A stretch of 27,653 bases of DNA from CAZTLE01 sp964614415 (GCA_964614415.1 CAZTLE010000029.1:1-27653), one strand, 5' to 3'. Shown: positions 15,604 through 24,402, counted from the first letter of the stretch. Notes: generated by a model from the letters alone, not told the origin. Program-made: numbers and translations.

Positions 15604-16056
15604 CTATAGACGATTCGCAATGGAGTCACATGCCTCATCCAACATTTGAAAGACCTGTTCGAACCCATCGGTTCCGCCGTAATACGGATCTGGTACATCT
15701 ACGTTCTCGCCGGGGAAGATCTCATCCAGGATGAGTTGCACTTTTTGAGATCCTTCCCGATAATTGAGGAGTTGAAGTACGTCCTGCTTGTTGGAATTGT
15801 CCATCACAAATATGTGATCAAACTTTTCGAAGTCCTCTTTGATGAACTTACGGGCGCGTTGATCGGTGATATCAATTCCATACTTTCTTGCCACTTCAAT
15901 GCTTCGCGGGTCGGGTAATTCTCCGGCGTGCCAGCCTCCGGTGCCGGCTGAATCAACATAAAAATGTTCAGTACTTATTTTCGATTTCAGAATGCCTTCG
16001 GCCAATGGAGAACGGCAGATATTTCCCAGGCATACCATGAGGATCTTGACTTTCAT
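15604..16056 (-). CDS. Low-molecular-weight protein-tyrosine phosphatase
   Basis: A 150-residue phosphatase of the LMW-PTP family, removing phosphate from tyrosine (or arginine) residues in the cytoplasm. The P-loop CX5R(S) is MVCLGNICRSP, with nucleophile Cys9 and Arg15; the general acid is Asp123 in VPDPYYGG. The length is normal for the family. It sits 41 bases downstream of dnaA on the same strand, and the pair is often found together in flavobacteria, though I infer this from general knowledge. No BY-kinase or capsule genes, the usual partners of such enzymes, are in the window, so a general regulatory role is more likely. Confidence 0.93.
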   Translation of the reverse strand: MKVKILMVCLGNICRSPLAEGILKSKISTEHFYVDSAGTGGWHAGELPDPRSIEVARKYGIDITDQRARKFIKEDFEKFDHIFVMDNSNKQDVLQLLNYREGSQKVQLILDEIFPGENVDVPDPYYGGTDGFEQVFQMLDEACDSIANRL

Positions 16057-16097
16057 AAGTGGGAAGATAAAAAAATCCGGGGGAAACCCGGACTCAA

Positions 16098-17525
16098 TTA
16101 TAAGGTCAATTTTTTATTAAGGTCTTCCACATACTTGCGGAACTGCTTATCGGTACTGGAAAGATTGTCTACAGTCTTACAAGCGTGCAGAACAGTAGCG
16201 TGATCGCGTTGCCCAATCTGAGAACCGATAGAGGCGAGGGACGCTTTGGTAAACTTCTTGGCGAAGAACATCGCCAATTGGCGTGCCTGAACAATATGAC
16301 GCTTACGGGTTTTGGACTGAAGCGTTTCCACATCCATTTGGAAGTATTCGCTTACTACCTTCTGAATGTAATCGATTGATACCTCCCGCTTCGTGTGCTT
16401 CACATAATTATCTACGATCTTCTTGGCAAGGTCAATGGTGATCTCGCGTTTGTTGAATGAAGAATGGGCAATTAGTGAAATTATGGCACCTTCCAGCTCC
16501 CGAATATTCGTTTTAATATTGTTGGCCAGGAATTCGATAATATCCTCAGGCATTTCCACACCGTCGCGGTATAGCTTGTTTTTGATAATGGCAACGCGAG
16601 TATCGTAATCGGGATGGTTGAGCTCAGCCGAAAGCCCCCACTTAAAGCGGGAAAGCAGTCGCTGCTCAATATCGATCATATCCACCGGTGCTTTATCACT
16701 GGTAAGGATTACCTGTTTTCCGTTTTGATGCAGGTGATTGAATATGTGGAAGAATACGTCTTGTGTGCCCGCTTTACCCGATAGCAATTGAATGTCGTCA
16801 ACGATAAGAACATCGATTATCTGATAGAAATGAATGAAATCATTCCGGTTGTTCTTCTTTACCGACTCAATATATTGCTGGGTAAACTTTTCGGCGGATA
16901 TATATAAGACTGTCTTCTCGGGATACTTATCCTTGATCTCCACTCCAATGGCATGTGCCAGGTGGGTTTTTCCCAAACCAACGCCACCGAAGATGAGCAA
17001 CGGATTGAACGAAGTGCCTCCGGGTTTATTGGCGACTGCCAAACCGGCGGAACGCGCCAAACGGTTGGATTCCCCTTCCAGGAAACTTTCAAAATTATAG
17101 CCCGGATTGAGCTGAGACTCGATCTTTACATTACGGATTCCCGGAATTACAAAGGGATTCTTGAGCTCGGGGCTTTTATTCTTAACCGGTACATCGACCT
17201 CCTGAGATTTCACCTGACCGCGATTTGCGCTCGGGATCTTCTCGGTAAAAGGTGCTTTATTACCATAGGTGTTCTCCATTTTAATAATGTACACCAACTT
17301 GGCACCGGTACCTAATTCTTTAGTAAGGGCTACCTTCAATAACTTAACGTAGTGCTCCTCAAGCCACTCGTAGAAGAACTTGCTGGGCACCTGAATGCTC
17401 AAGGCATTATCGGTTAGCTTAACGGCTTTGATCGGTTCGAACCATGTTTTGTATGCTTGTGAAGTAATATTATCTTCAATAAAAGCCAAACAATTGTTCC
17501 AAACCGATTCAGCAGTTTTGCTCAT
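16098..17525 (-). CDS. dnaA: Chromosomal replication initiator DnaA
   Basis: DnaA binds origin boxes and opens DNA for replication. The 475-residue protein shows all four domains: domain I (residues 1-85, helicase/DnaB contact), a linker (86-125), the AAA+ domain with Walker A GGVGLGKT (180-187), Walker B VLIVDDIQ (239-246) and sensor motifs, and the C-terminal DNA-binding domain with RDHATVLHACKTV (about 440-452). MSKTAESVWNNCLAFIEDNI is a typical start. I looked upstream for DnaA boxes (TTATCCACA) and found none, so the origin is not visible here. On the minus strand a near -7 box, CATATTTG (17611-17618), could drive it. The thioesterase gene diverges from it. Confidence 0.98.
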   Translation of the reverse strand: MSKTAESVWNNCLAFIEDNITSQAYKTWFEPIKAVKLTDNALSIQVPSKFFYEWLEEHYVKLLKVALTKELGTGAKLVYIIKMENTYGNKAPFTEKIPSANRGQVKSQEVDVPVKNKSPELKNPFVIPGIRNVKIESQLNPGYNFESFLEGESNRLARSAGLAVANKPGGTSFNPLLIFGGVGLGKTHLAHAIGVEIKDKYPEKTVLYISAEKFTQQYIESVKKNNRNDFIHFYQIIDVLIVDDIQLLSGKAGTQDVFFHIFNHLHQNGKQVILTSDKAPVDMIDIEQRLLSRFKWGLSAELNHPDYDTRVAIIKNKLYRDGVEMPEDIIEFLANNIKTNIRELEGAIISLIAHSSFNKREITIDLAKKIVDNYVKHTKREVSIDYIQKVVSEYFQMDVETLQSKTRKRHIVQARQLAMFFAKKFTKASLASIGSQIGQRDHATVLHACKTVDNLSSTDKQFRKYVEDLNKKLTL

Positions 17526-17734
17526 GCGTAGTTAATTCGAAGTTTTAGTTAGTTATAGACGTGGTTAAGAAAGTAAAAAAGTGCTGCCCCCTAACAATTT
17601 CTTAACAATGCAAATATGTGAACAAAAAAATGAAAAAAAAAATACTTTGGGTATTGAATTTCTGCTTTTTTTTTCGGATACTAACGTTAGGTATAAAGCT
17701 ACAAAAAAAGTCCCCCTTTTTTACATAAAATCTT

Positions 17735-18136
17735 GTGAGAAAATCCGTAACAAAAATTCGTGTGCGCTATGCGGAAACCGATCAAATGGGTGTGGTGTAT
17801 CACGGAAATTATATCCCGTATTTAGAAGAAGCACGCACCGAATGGCTAAGAAACACGGGGCTTTCCTACAAATGGATGGAGGAAAACGGAGTGTTCTTAC
17901 CTGTTATTCAGGTGCATATAGATTACAAGCTTCCTGCGCATTATGACGATGTTTTAAGCATTACAACGAAACTTAAGAAAATTCCTACTTTCCGAATTGA
18001 ATTCGACTACGAAATTCACAACCAAAATGACGCACTCCTGGCCACGGCTTCCGTCACTTTAGTGTTTGTAGACAAGCAATCCGGAAAGCTCGTGAAAGCA
18101 CCCCAATACCTGCTGGAAAAACTAGAAGGGAACTAG
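17735..18136 (+). CDS. YbgC/FadM-like acyl-CoA thioesterase
   Basis: A 133-residue hotdog-fold enzyme that hydrolyses acyl-CoA thioesters. The motif RYAETDQMGVVYHGNYIPYLEEAR carries the active-site Asp15 and is followed by the GLSYKWMEENG and VHIDYKLPAHYDD segments. The start is GTG at 17735 (MRKSVTKIRVR), since no in-frame ATG lies near; I see no perfect -7 box before it. It is divergent from dnaA across a 209-base AT-rich gap and converges on the IMPACT gene, with one base between the stops. Substrate chain length cannot be predicted. Length is normal for the family. Confidence 0.92.
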   Translation: MRKSVTKIRVRYAETDQMGVVYHGNYIPYLEEARTEWLRNTGLSYKWMEENGVFLPVIQVHIDYKLPAHYDDVLSITTKLKKIPTFRIEFDYEIHNQNDALLATASVTLVFVDKQSGKLVKAPQYLLEKLEGN

Positions 18137-18137
18137 G

Positions 18138-18755
18138 TCAATTTTCCACCTTTTTTATGTCTACCTTATAGGTGGCGTCAATCAGGTTGAAAATCCGCTC
18201 GGCTTCATTCTTTCGCACCGAGATTTGAAACTCGCATCGCAATGCCATTTCCTGCCTATCGATAGTGAGCTGCTGTTCTTTAATTATGCGCATCACTTTG
18301 TTCATTTCGGGGTAATCGAATGTGACGATGAAAGGAATGTCTATCGTGCGTTCAACGATTTCGGCCGCCGAAAGTGCCATTTGCGCAGCCGTTTTGTACG
18401 CCTGTATGAGTCCGCCCACTCCCAGTTTGGTCCCTCCGAAATATCGTACCACCACTACGAGAACATTCGTTAGATCGAACGACTGAATCTGTCCGTAGAT
18501 AGGCGCTCCGGCACTGTTTGAAGGTTCGCCGTCATCGTTCGTTCGGTACGAAGTATACCCAGGGCCGAGCTGCCAGGCATAGCACCAGTGTCGCGCCGTA
18601 TGATGCTCTTTCTTGAGCTGCTCCAGAAACGCTTTCGCTTCGGCTTCCGTGGTAATTGGAAACGCATAGCCAAAGAACTTGCTTCCCCGGTCCTTAAATA
18701 GCACCTCGGGCGAAGTACGGCGGATGGTTTTATAGGTGTCCCGTTCCGAACTCAT
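18138..18755 (-). CDS. IMPACT/YigZ family protein
   Basis: A 205-residue protein with the IMPACT N-terminal domain, whose members act in translation control or proteolysis in eukaryotes and whose bacterial role is unsettled. Marks are KFFGYAFPITTEAEAKAFL, HHTARHWCYAWQLG, DDGEPSNSAGAPIYGQI and VVVVRYFGGTKLGVGGLI; a YigZ C-terminal domain follows (FDYPEMNKVMRIIKEQQ). The frame is open to 18815, but ATG at 18755 starts a conserved beginning (MSSERDTYKTI) and overlaps the stop of the EamA gene by one base (TAATG), indicating coupling. It is the last gene of the ribD-EamA-IMPACT operon. Confidence 0.9.
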   Translation of the reverse strand: MSSERDTYKTIRRTSPEVLFKDRGSKFFGYAFPITTEAEAKAFLEQLKKEHHTARHWCYAWQLGPGYTSYRTNDDGEPSNSAGAPIYGQIQSFDLTNVLVVVVRYFGGTKLGVGGLIQAYKTAAQMALSAAEIVERTIDIPFIVTFDYPEMNKVMRIIKEQQLTIDRQEMALRCEFQISVRKNEAERIFNLIDATYKVDIKKVEN

Positions 18756-19627
18756 TAGAATATAGATAAGGCCACCAGGAAGATACTGATCACAGCAAGA
18801 ATGATCCCCAGCCAATTCCGGGGTAATAACTTCTCGCGAAATACGGTAATCCCGACAAGGGTTGACATCATAACAATGGCCACATTGTTCACGGTAAAGA
18901 TACCGGAACTATCGAGGAGATCACTTCGAAGAGCGTGAACCAGGAAGTAAATGGAAAAATAGTTAGGGACCCCCAGGCCAATACCACCCAGGACATCCCG
19001 CACGGTGAACCGCAATTGTCCGCGAAGCGCCCGGACGATCAAAATGATCACGCCAACACAAGCTGCCGCTCCGAATACTACGGACGAAAACAAAGGAACA
19101 TCATCCTGTGCCACATAGGCGTCCTCCAGGAATTTGATGCTCGTATCAATAATTCCACTTCCCAAAAAGACCAGTAACGGCAGGAGCAGAGTGCGTCGGT
19201 CAAGAGCGATACCATCCCGGGAACGCACCGAAGTGAGATACACCGCAACCAGTGCCAGACAAACACCAAGTATCTTAAAGAAATGAGGTTCGTCCTTGTA
19301 ATACCAAAATCCAAAGAGCACGGGAATGACCACACTCATCTTGGTTGCTACCGACACCACCGACAGGCCACTTCGCTGTGTGGTAAGTGCCATAAGATTG
19401 AACACCAAAATGAACAGTGCTCCGAGACCCACCGTATAAAAAAACCATTCGTAATCGGGCAGGGCTGTGAGTGAGACCGAATGTTTATAATCGATCAACC
19501 CACTAATGCAAGCCACAATGTAGTTCACAACGATGGCGTGCAAAATCGTAACACGAAAACGCTCGAACAGCTTAAAGACCACGAAGATCAGGGTTGAGGA
19601 AAGTATGCTTAACGCGAGGTAGATCAA
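18755..19627 (-). CDS. EamA/DMT-family transporter
   Basis: A 290-residue drug/metabolite transporter of the EamA fold: about ten membrane segments, arranged as two five-helix repeats (roughly 1-140 and 150-290). Visible motifs are the charged TTQRSGLSVVSVATKMSVVIPVLFG in the first half and NNVAIVMMSTLVGITVFREKLLPRNWLGIILAV in the second. The transported solute cannot be deduced. It overlaps ribD by four bases upstream and the IMPACT gene by one base downstream, so the three are one transcript. Neighbourhood with ribD hints at nothing firm; a flavin precursor is conceivable but not supported. Confidence 0.88.
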   Translation of the reverse strand: MIYLALSILSSTLIFVVFKLFERFRVTILHAIVVNYIVACISGLIDYKHSVSLTALPDYEWFFYTVGLGALFILVFNLMALTTQRSGLSVVSVATKMSVVIPVLFGFWYYKDEPHFFKILGVCLALVAVYLTSVRSRDGIALDRRTLLLPLLVFLGSGIIDTSIKFLEDAYVAQDDVPLFSSVVFGAAACVGVIILIVRALRGQLRFTVRDVLGGIGLGVPNYFSIYFLVHALRSDLLDSSGIFTVNNVAIVMMSTLVGITVFREKLLPRNWLGIILAVISIFLVALSIF

Positions 19628-20685
19628 GATGCTTCGTTTTTAAAGATTTGGAGGGTGTCGGTTTGTATTTGTTCTTCGTATACCTGTGTTCCTGAAAACG
19701 AAGGTGCTGCCAGACCTTGTTTTAAGATTCCCGGACCGGTAAACACAAAAGCCTCATCCCAACAATCGCTATCGATAAAGGATTGCAGCGTCTGCGCACC
19801 TCCTTCTACAATAACAGATCGTATTTCATGTCTGTGCAGAATTGCACAAAGCTGGGACACGAGATCTCCTGAAAAATCGGCGGTTTCATACGTGAGATTG
19901 CCATCGGAAACTTTAGGTACTTCTGTAATGATAATGGTTTTTGTTTCCCGGTTTAGCACAGAGGCTTCGGCAGGGATAACACCTTTTCGGTCCAGTACCA
20001 CGCGAACAGGGGAATTCCCTTGCCACAGGCGGGTAGTGAGGCCGGGGTTGTCGGCCAGCACGGTATTGGTTCCTACCAGGATCGCGTGCTCTTCGGCCCT
20101 CATTTTGTGAACGCGTTGACGGGATTGGGTATTGGTGATCCAAAAGGGGCTGCGCTCGGACCAGGCTTTCTCCGAAGATTGCATTTCAGGCGCTATAAAG
20201 CCGTCTTGTGTCTGAGCCCATTTCAGAATAATATAGGGTCGTTTTTTTAAGAAGGAAGTAAAGAAACGCTTGTTCAATTCGTCACATTCGGCCTTAAGTA
20301 CGCCAACCACAACTTCACATCCGGCATTCCGTAATTTTTGAATTCCACCTCCCTGAACTTTTGGATTCGGATCGGTACTCCCAATGACAATTCGCTTGAT
20401 TCCCTTTTGGATGATCATATCCGCACACGGTGGAGTGCGTCCGTGGTGAGAACACGGTTCAAGATTAACATAGAGTGTGGCCTGAGTAAGTAGTTCGGGA
20501 CGGTCTACATTTTCAACGGCATGTACTTCGGCATGAGGACCGCCACTTATATGGTGCCAGCCTTCTCCAATGATGGTGTCATCATGAACGATTACGCTAC
20601 CCACCAACGGATTCGGATAGGTAGTTCCAAGGCCGTTTTTAGCAAGCTCGATACAGCGCAGCATGTATTTTTCGTGTATCTTCAC
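19624..20685 (-). CDS. ribD: Bifunctional riboflavin biosynthesis protein RibD
   Basis: RibD performs the second and third steps of riboflavin synthesis: deamination of the pyrimidinone 5'-phosphate intermediate and reduction of its ribosyl side chain. The 353-residue protein has the zinc deaminase domain first (about 1-145; HAE at 51-53 and NLEPCSHHGRTPPCADMI with Cys78 and Cys87), then the NADPH reductase domain (ILKWAQTQDGFIAP, VRVVLDRKG, SVIVEGGAQTLQSFI). The likely start is GTG at 20685, since a -7 box ends at 20690, four bases before it; the first internal ATG is at 20664. It overlaps the EamA gene by four bases. No other rib genes or FMN riboswitch are seen. Confidence 0.96.
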   Translation of the reverse strand: MKIHEKYMLRCIELAKNGLGTTYPNPLVGSVIVHDDTIIGEGWHHISGGPHAEVHAVENVDRPELLTQATLYVNLEPCSHHGRTPPCADMIIQKGIKRIVIGSTDPNPKVQGGGIQKLRNAGCEVVVGVLKAECDELNKRFFTSFLKKRPYIILKWAQTQDGFIAPEMQSSEKAWSERSPFWITNTQSRQRVHKMRAEEHAILVGTNTVLADNPGLTTRLWQGNSPVRVVLDRKGVIPAEASVLNRETKTIIITEVPKVSDGNLTYETADFSGDLVSQLCAILHRHEIRSVIVEGGAQTLQSFIDSDCWDEAFVFTGPGILKQGLAAPSFSGTQVYEEQIQTDTLQIFKNEAS

Positions 20686-20689
20686 CCGG

Positions 20690-20697
20690 CAAAAATA
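20690..20697 (-). promoter_or_regulatory. -7 box of ribD, four bases before the GTG start
   Basis: TATTTTTG, followed by CCGG and the GTG. The perfect match predicts a leaderless or very short-leader ribD message. No TTG is seen at the usual -33 distance, so the promoter assignment rests on the -7 box alone. Confidence 0.55.
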
Positions 20698-20766
20698 CGA
20701 GGATTCCCCGGATAGTATGATCTAAGTTGGCACTGATTATTTCTGTCCTGAATTTAGCCGGCCGCT

Positions 20767-21618
20767 ATGACCTTATTTGAACTGAAAACGAGCTTTTTGT
20801 CCGACCTTTCCGAACACTACCCAAGGGAGGAAGCCGAATCTTTTTTTCATTGGCTAACAATGCACTATCTGGATATGAACAGGGCGGCTGCGATATTGAA
20901 TTCGGACCAAACGATATCCAAACAGGTGCGTTCCCGGTTCGATAGTGCCAAAAAACGTTTATTGGCAGATGAGCCCATTCAATATATTCTCGGTGAAACT
21001 GTTTTCTACAATCTGAGAATAAAGGTGACACCTGATGTGCTCATTCCACGGCCGGAAACCGAAGAACTGGTCCATTGGATTGTCGAAGACATTAAGGAAG
21101 GTACGGCACAGGGTGATCGTATTTTGGATCTCGGGACGGGTAGCGGATGCATTGCGATCTCATTAGCCGATGCCTTGAAAACCGAAGTTACCGGCCTGGA
21201 TGTTTCCGAAGAAGCCCTGAAGGTGGCAGTGGCCAATGCCTGGGAGAACAAAGTTTCTGTGAACTGGATGCAACTGGATATCCTTTCGGAAGAGCGTTTG
21301 CCGGGCACCTATACCATCATGGTATCCAATCCGCCGTATGTGCGATTTTCAGAACGGGAACTTATGAAACCGAATGTGGTAGATCATGAACCCCATTTGT
21401 CCCTTTTTGTGGAGAATGATGATCCGTTGTTGTTCTATAAAAAGATTGCGGCGTTGGGACAGTCACATTTGATTCCTGGAGGTTTGCTGTATTTCGAGAT
21501 AAATGAATACCTTAGTGAAGAACTAACCGTCCTGCTTCAAGAATTTGGATATTCCGACATTGTACTTCGGAAAGACCTTTTCGGAAAGGACCGAATGATT
21601 CGATGTCGATATGCCTGA
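20767..21618 (+). CDS. prmC: Peptide chain release factor glutamine methyltransferase
   Basis: PrmC (HemK) methylates the glutamine of the GGQ motif in release factors RF1/RF2 and so speeds peptide release. The 283-residue protein has the N-terminal helical domain (about 1-80), the family motif IPRPETEEL (93-101), SAM-binding motif I DLGTGSGCIAISLA (121-134) and the catalytic NPPY at 188-191. It is divergent from ribD over 81 bases and overlaps the following LOG-family gene by eight bases, suggesting one transcript. No clear -7 box was found directly upstream. Confidence 0.95.
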   Translation: MTLFELKTSFLSDLSEHYPREEAESFFHWLTMHYLDMNRAAAILNSDQTISKQVRSRFDSAKKRLLADEPIQYILGETVFYNLRIKVTPDVLIPRPETEELVHWIVEDIKEGTAQGDRILDLGTGSGCIAISLADALKTEVTGLDVSEEALKVAVANAWENKVSVNWMQLDILSEERLPGTYTIMVSNPPYVRFSERELMKPNVVDHEPHLSLFVENDDPLLFYKKIAALGQSHLIPGGLLYFEINEYLSEELTVLLQEFGYSDIVLRKDLFGKDRMIRCRYA

Positions 21619-22201
21619 ACTGAATTCCATATGTGTTTTCTGCGGTAGCAGCGACGGAAATGACACGAGCATTTCTGAAGCGGCCCGGATTTTGGGTGAA
21701 ACGATGGCTGGCCAGAACATCGAGTTGGTGTACGGCGCCGCACATATTGGTATCATGGGCGCTGTGGCCGAAGCTACCTTGCAAGCCGGGGGTAATGTGG
21801 TTGGTGTAATCCCCGAATTTCTCAAAAAGAAAGAAGTCGTTCATCTGGGGCTGACGAAACTCATCACCACCCCGAACATGCACGAGCGCAAATTGAAGAT
21901 GCACGATCTGAGTGATGGATTCATAGCGTTACCCGGTAACTTTTTTAATGATACGGCGACCACCGAGATCTACACATGGTTGCAATTGGGCTTGCATCAG
22001 AAGCCCATCGGCCTACTCAATGTAAATCACTTCTATGATGATCTTTTGCAGCTTTTGGAAACCATGGTGCGCAAAGGGTTTGTTTCTATGTCCAACTATG
22101 AACTGCTGCTGGTTGATTCCACCATAGATGGATTGCTTGAAAAGATGCGTTCGTTCAAGGCACCGGATATTCCACATTGGCTCACTAAAGAACGCACCTG
22201 A
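21611..22201 (+). CDS. LOG-family protein (TIGR00730 type), corrupted by an adapter sequence
   Basis: A 196-residue protein of the LOG/lysine-decarboxylase-like family, whose studied members release cytokinin bases or hydrolyse nucleoside 5'-monophosphates. CVFCGSSDG, LVYGAAHIGIMGAVAEA, GVIPEFL, NMHERKLKMHDLSDGFIALPG and WLQLGLHQKPIGLLN all match the family. The signature PGGxGTxxE should follow P108-G109, but residues 110-121 read NFFNDTATTEIY: the glycines, Thr and catalytic Glu116 are gone, while the spacing to W123 is normal. The cause is an exact 29-base Illumina P5 adapter at 21947-21975. The gene in the organism is very probably intact, with about 12 residues overwritten. It overlaps prmC by eight bases. 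Confidence 0.9.
   Translation: MPELNSICVFCGSSDGNDTSISEAARILGETMAGQNIELVYGAAHIGIMGAVAEATLQAGGNVVGVIPEFLKKKEVVHLGLTKLITTPNMHERKLKMHDLSDGFIALPGNFFNDTATTEIYTWLQLGLHQKPIGLLNVNHFYDDLLQLLETMVRKGFVSMSNYELLLVDSTIDGLLEKMRSFKAPDIPHWLTKERT
21947..21975 (+). other. Embedded Illumina P5 adapter (assembly artefact)
   Basis: These 29 bases are identical to the Illumina P5 flow-cell oligonucleotide, beginning AATGATACGG and ending GATCTACAC. They replace, without length change, the conserved part of the LOG-family gene. The match is exact, so chance is excluded; the bases just before (21938-21946) are also abnormal for the family. Confidence 0.97.
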
Positions 22202-22226
22202 ATCACCTTTTTCAGCCATTCCTTTT

Positions 22227-22265
22227 TTACGGTTATACCTTAATTATTATATAGCAAAACCGTAA
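22227..22265. repeat. Short inverted repeat between the LOG gene and ligA
   Basis: TTACGGTT (22227-22234) and AACCGTAA (22258-22265) form an eight-pair inverted repeat around a 23-base AT-rich spacer, inside the 149-base gap. It could be a weak terminator of the prmC-LOG transcript or an operator; neither is established. Confidence 0.35.
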
Positions 22266-22338
22266 TTGATTTCTTTACAGCAATTTTCGTTCGTTTAACG
22301 GCCTTCAAAATGAGCCCGGTTTATGGCGGATCAATTTT

Positions 22339-22346
22339 TATATTTG
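22339..22346 (+). promoter_or_regulatory. -7 box of ligA, four bases before ATG
   Basis: TATATTTG, then TGGT, then ATG at 22351. It is a perfect TAnnTTTG, so the transcript probably starts at or next to the start codon. No TTG is found at the -33 distance. Confidence 0.55.
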
Positions 22347-22350
22347 TGGT

Positions 22351-24345
22351 ATGAACATCGAAGCACAGATCAACCAACTCCGGGACGAACTTAGAGAGCA
22401 CAATTACAACTACTATGTACTCGACAATCCCACCATCTCCGACTACGAATTTGATCAGTTATTAAAACAATTACAGGAGCTGGAGGCGGCGCATCCCGAG
22501 TTCTACGATGCCAATTCACCTACGTTACGGGTAGGAGGGCAGGTCACAAAGAATTTTGAGACGATCACCCATGAGTTCCGGATGTACTCTCTGGACAATT
22601 CGTATTCAAAGGAAGACCTCGAAGACTGGGAAAAGCGAATTAAGAAGATGGTTGACGGCCCAGTGGAATACACCTGTGAGTTGAAGTATGACGGAGCCTC
22701 GATCAGCCTCACCTACGAAGGTGGAAAATTGCTGCGGGCGGTGACCCGTGGTGATGGCTTCCAGGGTGATGATGTAACGACCAATGTAAAAACCATTAAT
22801 TCGGTTCCGCTGCAATTGAAGGGGGATTATCTGGATAAATTCGATATACGGGGGGAAATCATTCTTCCGTTGGACGGCTTTGCAAAGATGAACGAGGAAC
22901 GTTTGGAGGCCGGCGAAGAACCCTATAGAAATCCGAGAAACACAGCTTCGGGAAGTTTGAAGTTACAGGACAGTAGTGAGGTTGCCAAGCGGCCGTTGGA
23001 CTGTCTTTTATACAGCATAAAAGCAAACCGGATGCCGGTTTCCACCCAGTTCGAAAGCCTTGAGAAGGCCCGGCAATGGGGCTTTAAGGTGCCGGATGCT
23101 TCACGACTGGCAAAAAGCATTGATGAGGTACTGGAGTTTGTGAACTATTGGGACGTTCATCGGCATGACCTGCCGTATGAGACCGATGGAGTAGTCATCA
23201 AAGTAAACAACCTGCAACAGCAGGATGAATTAGGCTATACGGCCAAAGCCCCCCGATGGGCCATGGCGTATAAGTTCAAGGCGGAGCAGGCGACCACCGT
23301 TCTTAATGAAATCACCTACCAGGTAGGGCGTACCGGTGCAATCACCCCCGTAGCCAATCTCGAGCCGGTACTGTTGGCCGGTACGGTGGTGAAGCGAGCC
23401 TCGCTGCACAATGCCGATCAGATCGAGAAACTGGACATTCGCGTTGGCGATACGGTATATGTTGAAAAGGGAGGGGAGATCATTCCAAAAATTACCGCTG
23501 TTGATCTCTCGTTACGGGAAGTTGGATCGACACCAACACAATACATTACACATTGTCCCGAATGTGGTACGGAGCTCATTCGTAAAGAAGGCGAGGCCCA
23601 GCACTATTGTCCTAATGATGAAGGTTGTCCTCCGCAGATCATAGGGCGTATTCAGCATTATATTTCCAGGAAGGCCATGGATATTGAGGGGCTGGGAGGA
23701 GAGACGGTCGCGTTGTTGGTCAATAACAATCTGATCAAGAACTATGCAGATCTCTATCAACTGCGTGTGGAAGATGTAATCCCGTTAGAACGAATGGCGG
23801 AAAAGAGTGCCGAAAACCTGGTAAATGGAATAGAAGCCTCGAAGAATATTCCTTTTGAACGGGTACTTTTTGCCCTGGGAATTCGCTACGTAGGGGAAAC
23901 GGTTGCCAAGAAACTGGCCAGACACTACAAGCACATTGAAGCGATTGCCGGTGCTTCTCTGGAGGATTTGGTTTCGGTTGAGGAAATAGGGGATAAGATA
24001 GCCGAGAGCGTGGTTCAGTTCTTTTCCGAAGAAGAGAATAGGTTATTGGTGCAACGACTCAAGGAATATGGTGTTCAGTTGGAGATTTCAGCCGAGAAAC
24101 TGGCCAATCAGTCGGACACCCTAAGCGGAAAAATATTTGTTGTTTCCGGAGTCTTTGAAAAAGTGTCCCGCAACGAGCTCAAACAGCTCATTGAGGATAA
24201 TGGAGGCAAAGTGTCCAGTTCTATTTCAGGGAAGACGAGCTACGTGGTTGCGGGTGACAACATGGGACCGAGCAAGCGAACCAAAGCCGAAGGCCTGGGA
24301 ATCCCCATCATTTCGGAAGATGATTTTTTGCAAATGATTTCTTAA
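22351..24345 (+). CDS. ligA: NAD-dependent DNA ligase LigA
   Basis: LigA seals 5'-phosphate/3'-hydroxyl nicks using NAD, joining Okazaki fragments and repair patches. The 664 residues contain domain Ia (1-70, NAD binding), the adenylation domain with Lys112 in ELKYDGAS, TDGVVIKVN and RWAMAYKFKAEQ, the OB fold (about 315-400), the Cys4 zinc motif (CPECG, then C..CPNDEGCP), the helix-hairpin-helix region (about 470-580, ALGIRYVGETVAKKLA) and a C-terminal BRCT domain (about 590-664, GKIFVVSGVFEKVSRNELKQ). All standard domains are complete, so it should be functional. It is monocistronic or weakly linked to the next gene, which has its own -7 box. Confidence 0.98.
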   Translation: MNIEAQINQLRDELREHNYNYYVLDNPTISDYEFDQLLKQLQELEAAHPEFYDANSPTLRVGGQVTKNFETITHEFRMYSLDNSYSKEDLEDWEKRIKKMVDGPVEYTCELKYDGASISLTYEGGKLLRAVTRGDGFQGDDVTTNVKTINSVPLQLKGDYLDKFDIRGEIILPLDGFAKMNEERLEAGEEPYRNPRNTASGSLKLQDSSEVAKRPLDCLLYSIKANRMPVSTQFESLEKARQWGFKVPDASRLAKSIDEVLEFVNYWDVHRHDLPYETDGVVIKVNNLQQQDELGYTAKAPRWAMAYKFKAEQATTVLNEITYQVGRTGAITPVANLEPVLLAGTVVKRASLHNADQIEKLDIRVGDTVYVEKGGEIIPKITAVDLSLREVGSTPTQYITHCPECGTELIRKEGEAQHYCPNDEGCPPQIIGRIQHYISRKAMDIEGLGGETVALLVNNNLIKNYADLYQLRVEDVIPLERMAEKSAENLVNGIEASKNIPFERVLFALGIRYVGETVAKKLARHYKHIEAIAGASLEDLVSVEEIGDKIAESVVQFFSEEENRLLVQRLKEYGVQLEISAEKLANQSDTLSGKIFVVSGVFEKVSRNELKQLIEDNGGKVSSSISGKTSYVVAGDNMGPSKRTKAEGLGIPIISEDDFLQMIS

Positions 24346-24373
24346 TACGTATCCCAAAAACCTGCTAAAAATG

Positions 24374-24381
24374 TACCTTTG
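24374..24381 (+). promoter_or_regulatory. -7 box before the DUF6913-like gene
   Basis: TACCTTTG, 21 bases before the ATG at 24403. It includes the TTG that would begin a longer frame, so the longer start is excluded. It should drive the DUF6913-like-dapA pair. Confidence 0.55.
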
Positions 24382-24402
24382 AGCGGCAACGCAGGCAACC
24401 TC

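Noticed and set aside
17526..17734. Replication origin beside dnaA
   Set aside because: The gap is AT-rich but has no DnaA boxes; only one near-match (TGTGAACAA) was seen. No support for oriC.
21938..21979. Divergent LOG motif NFFNDTATTEIYT as a novel active site
   Set aside because: The coding bases contain an exact Illumina P5 adapter, so the residues are artificial.
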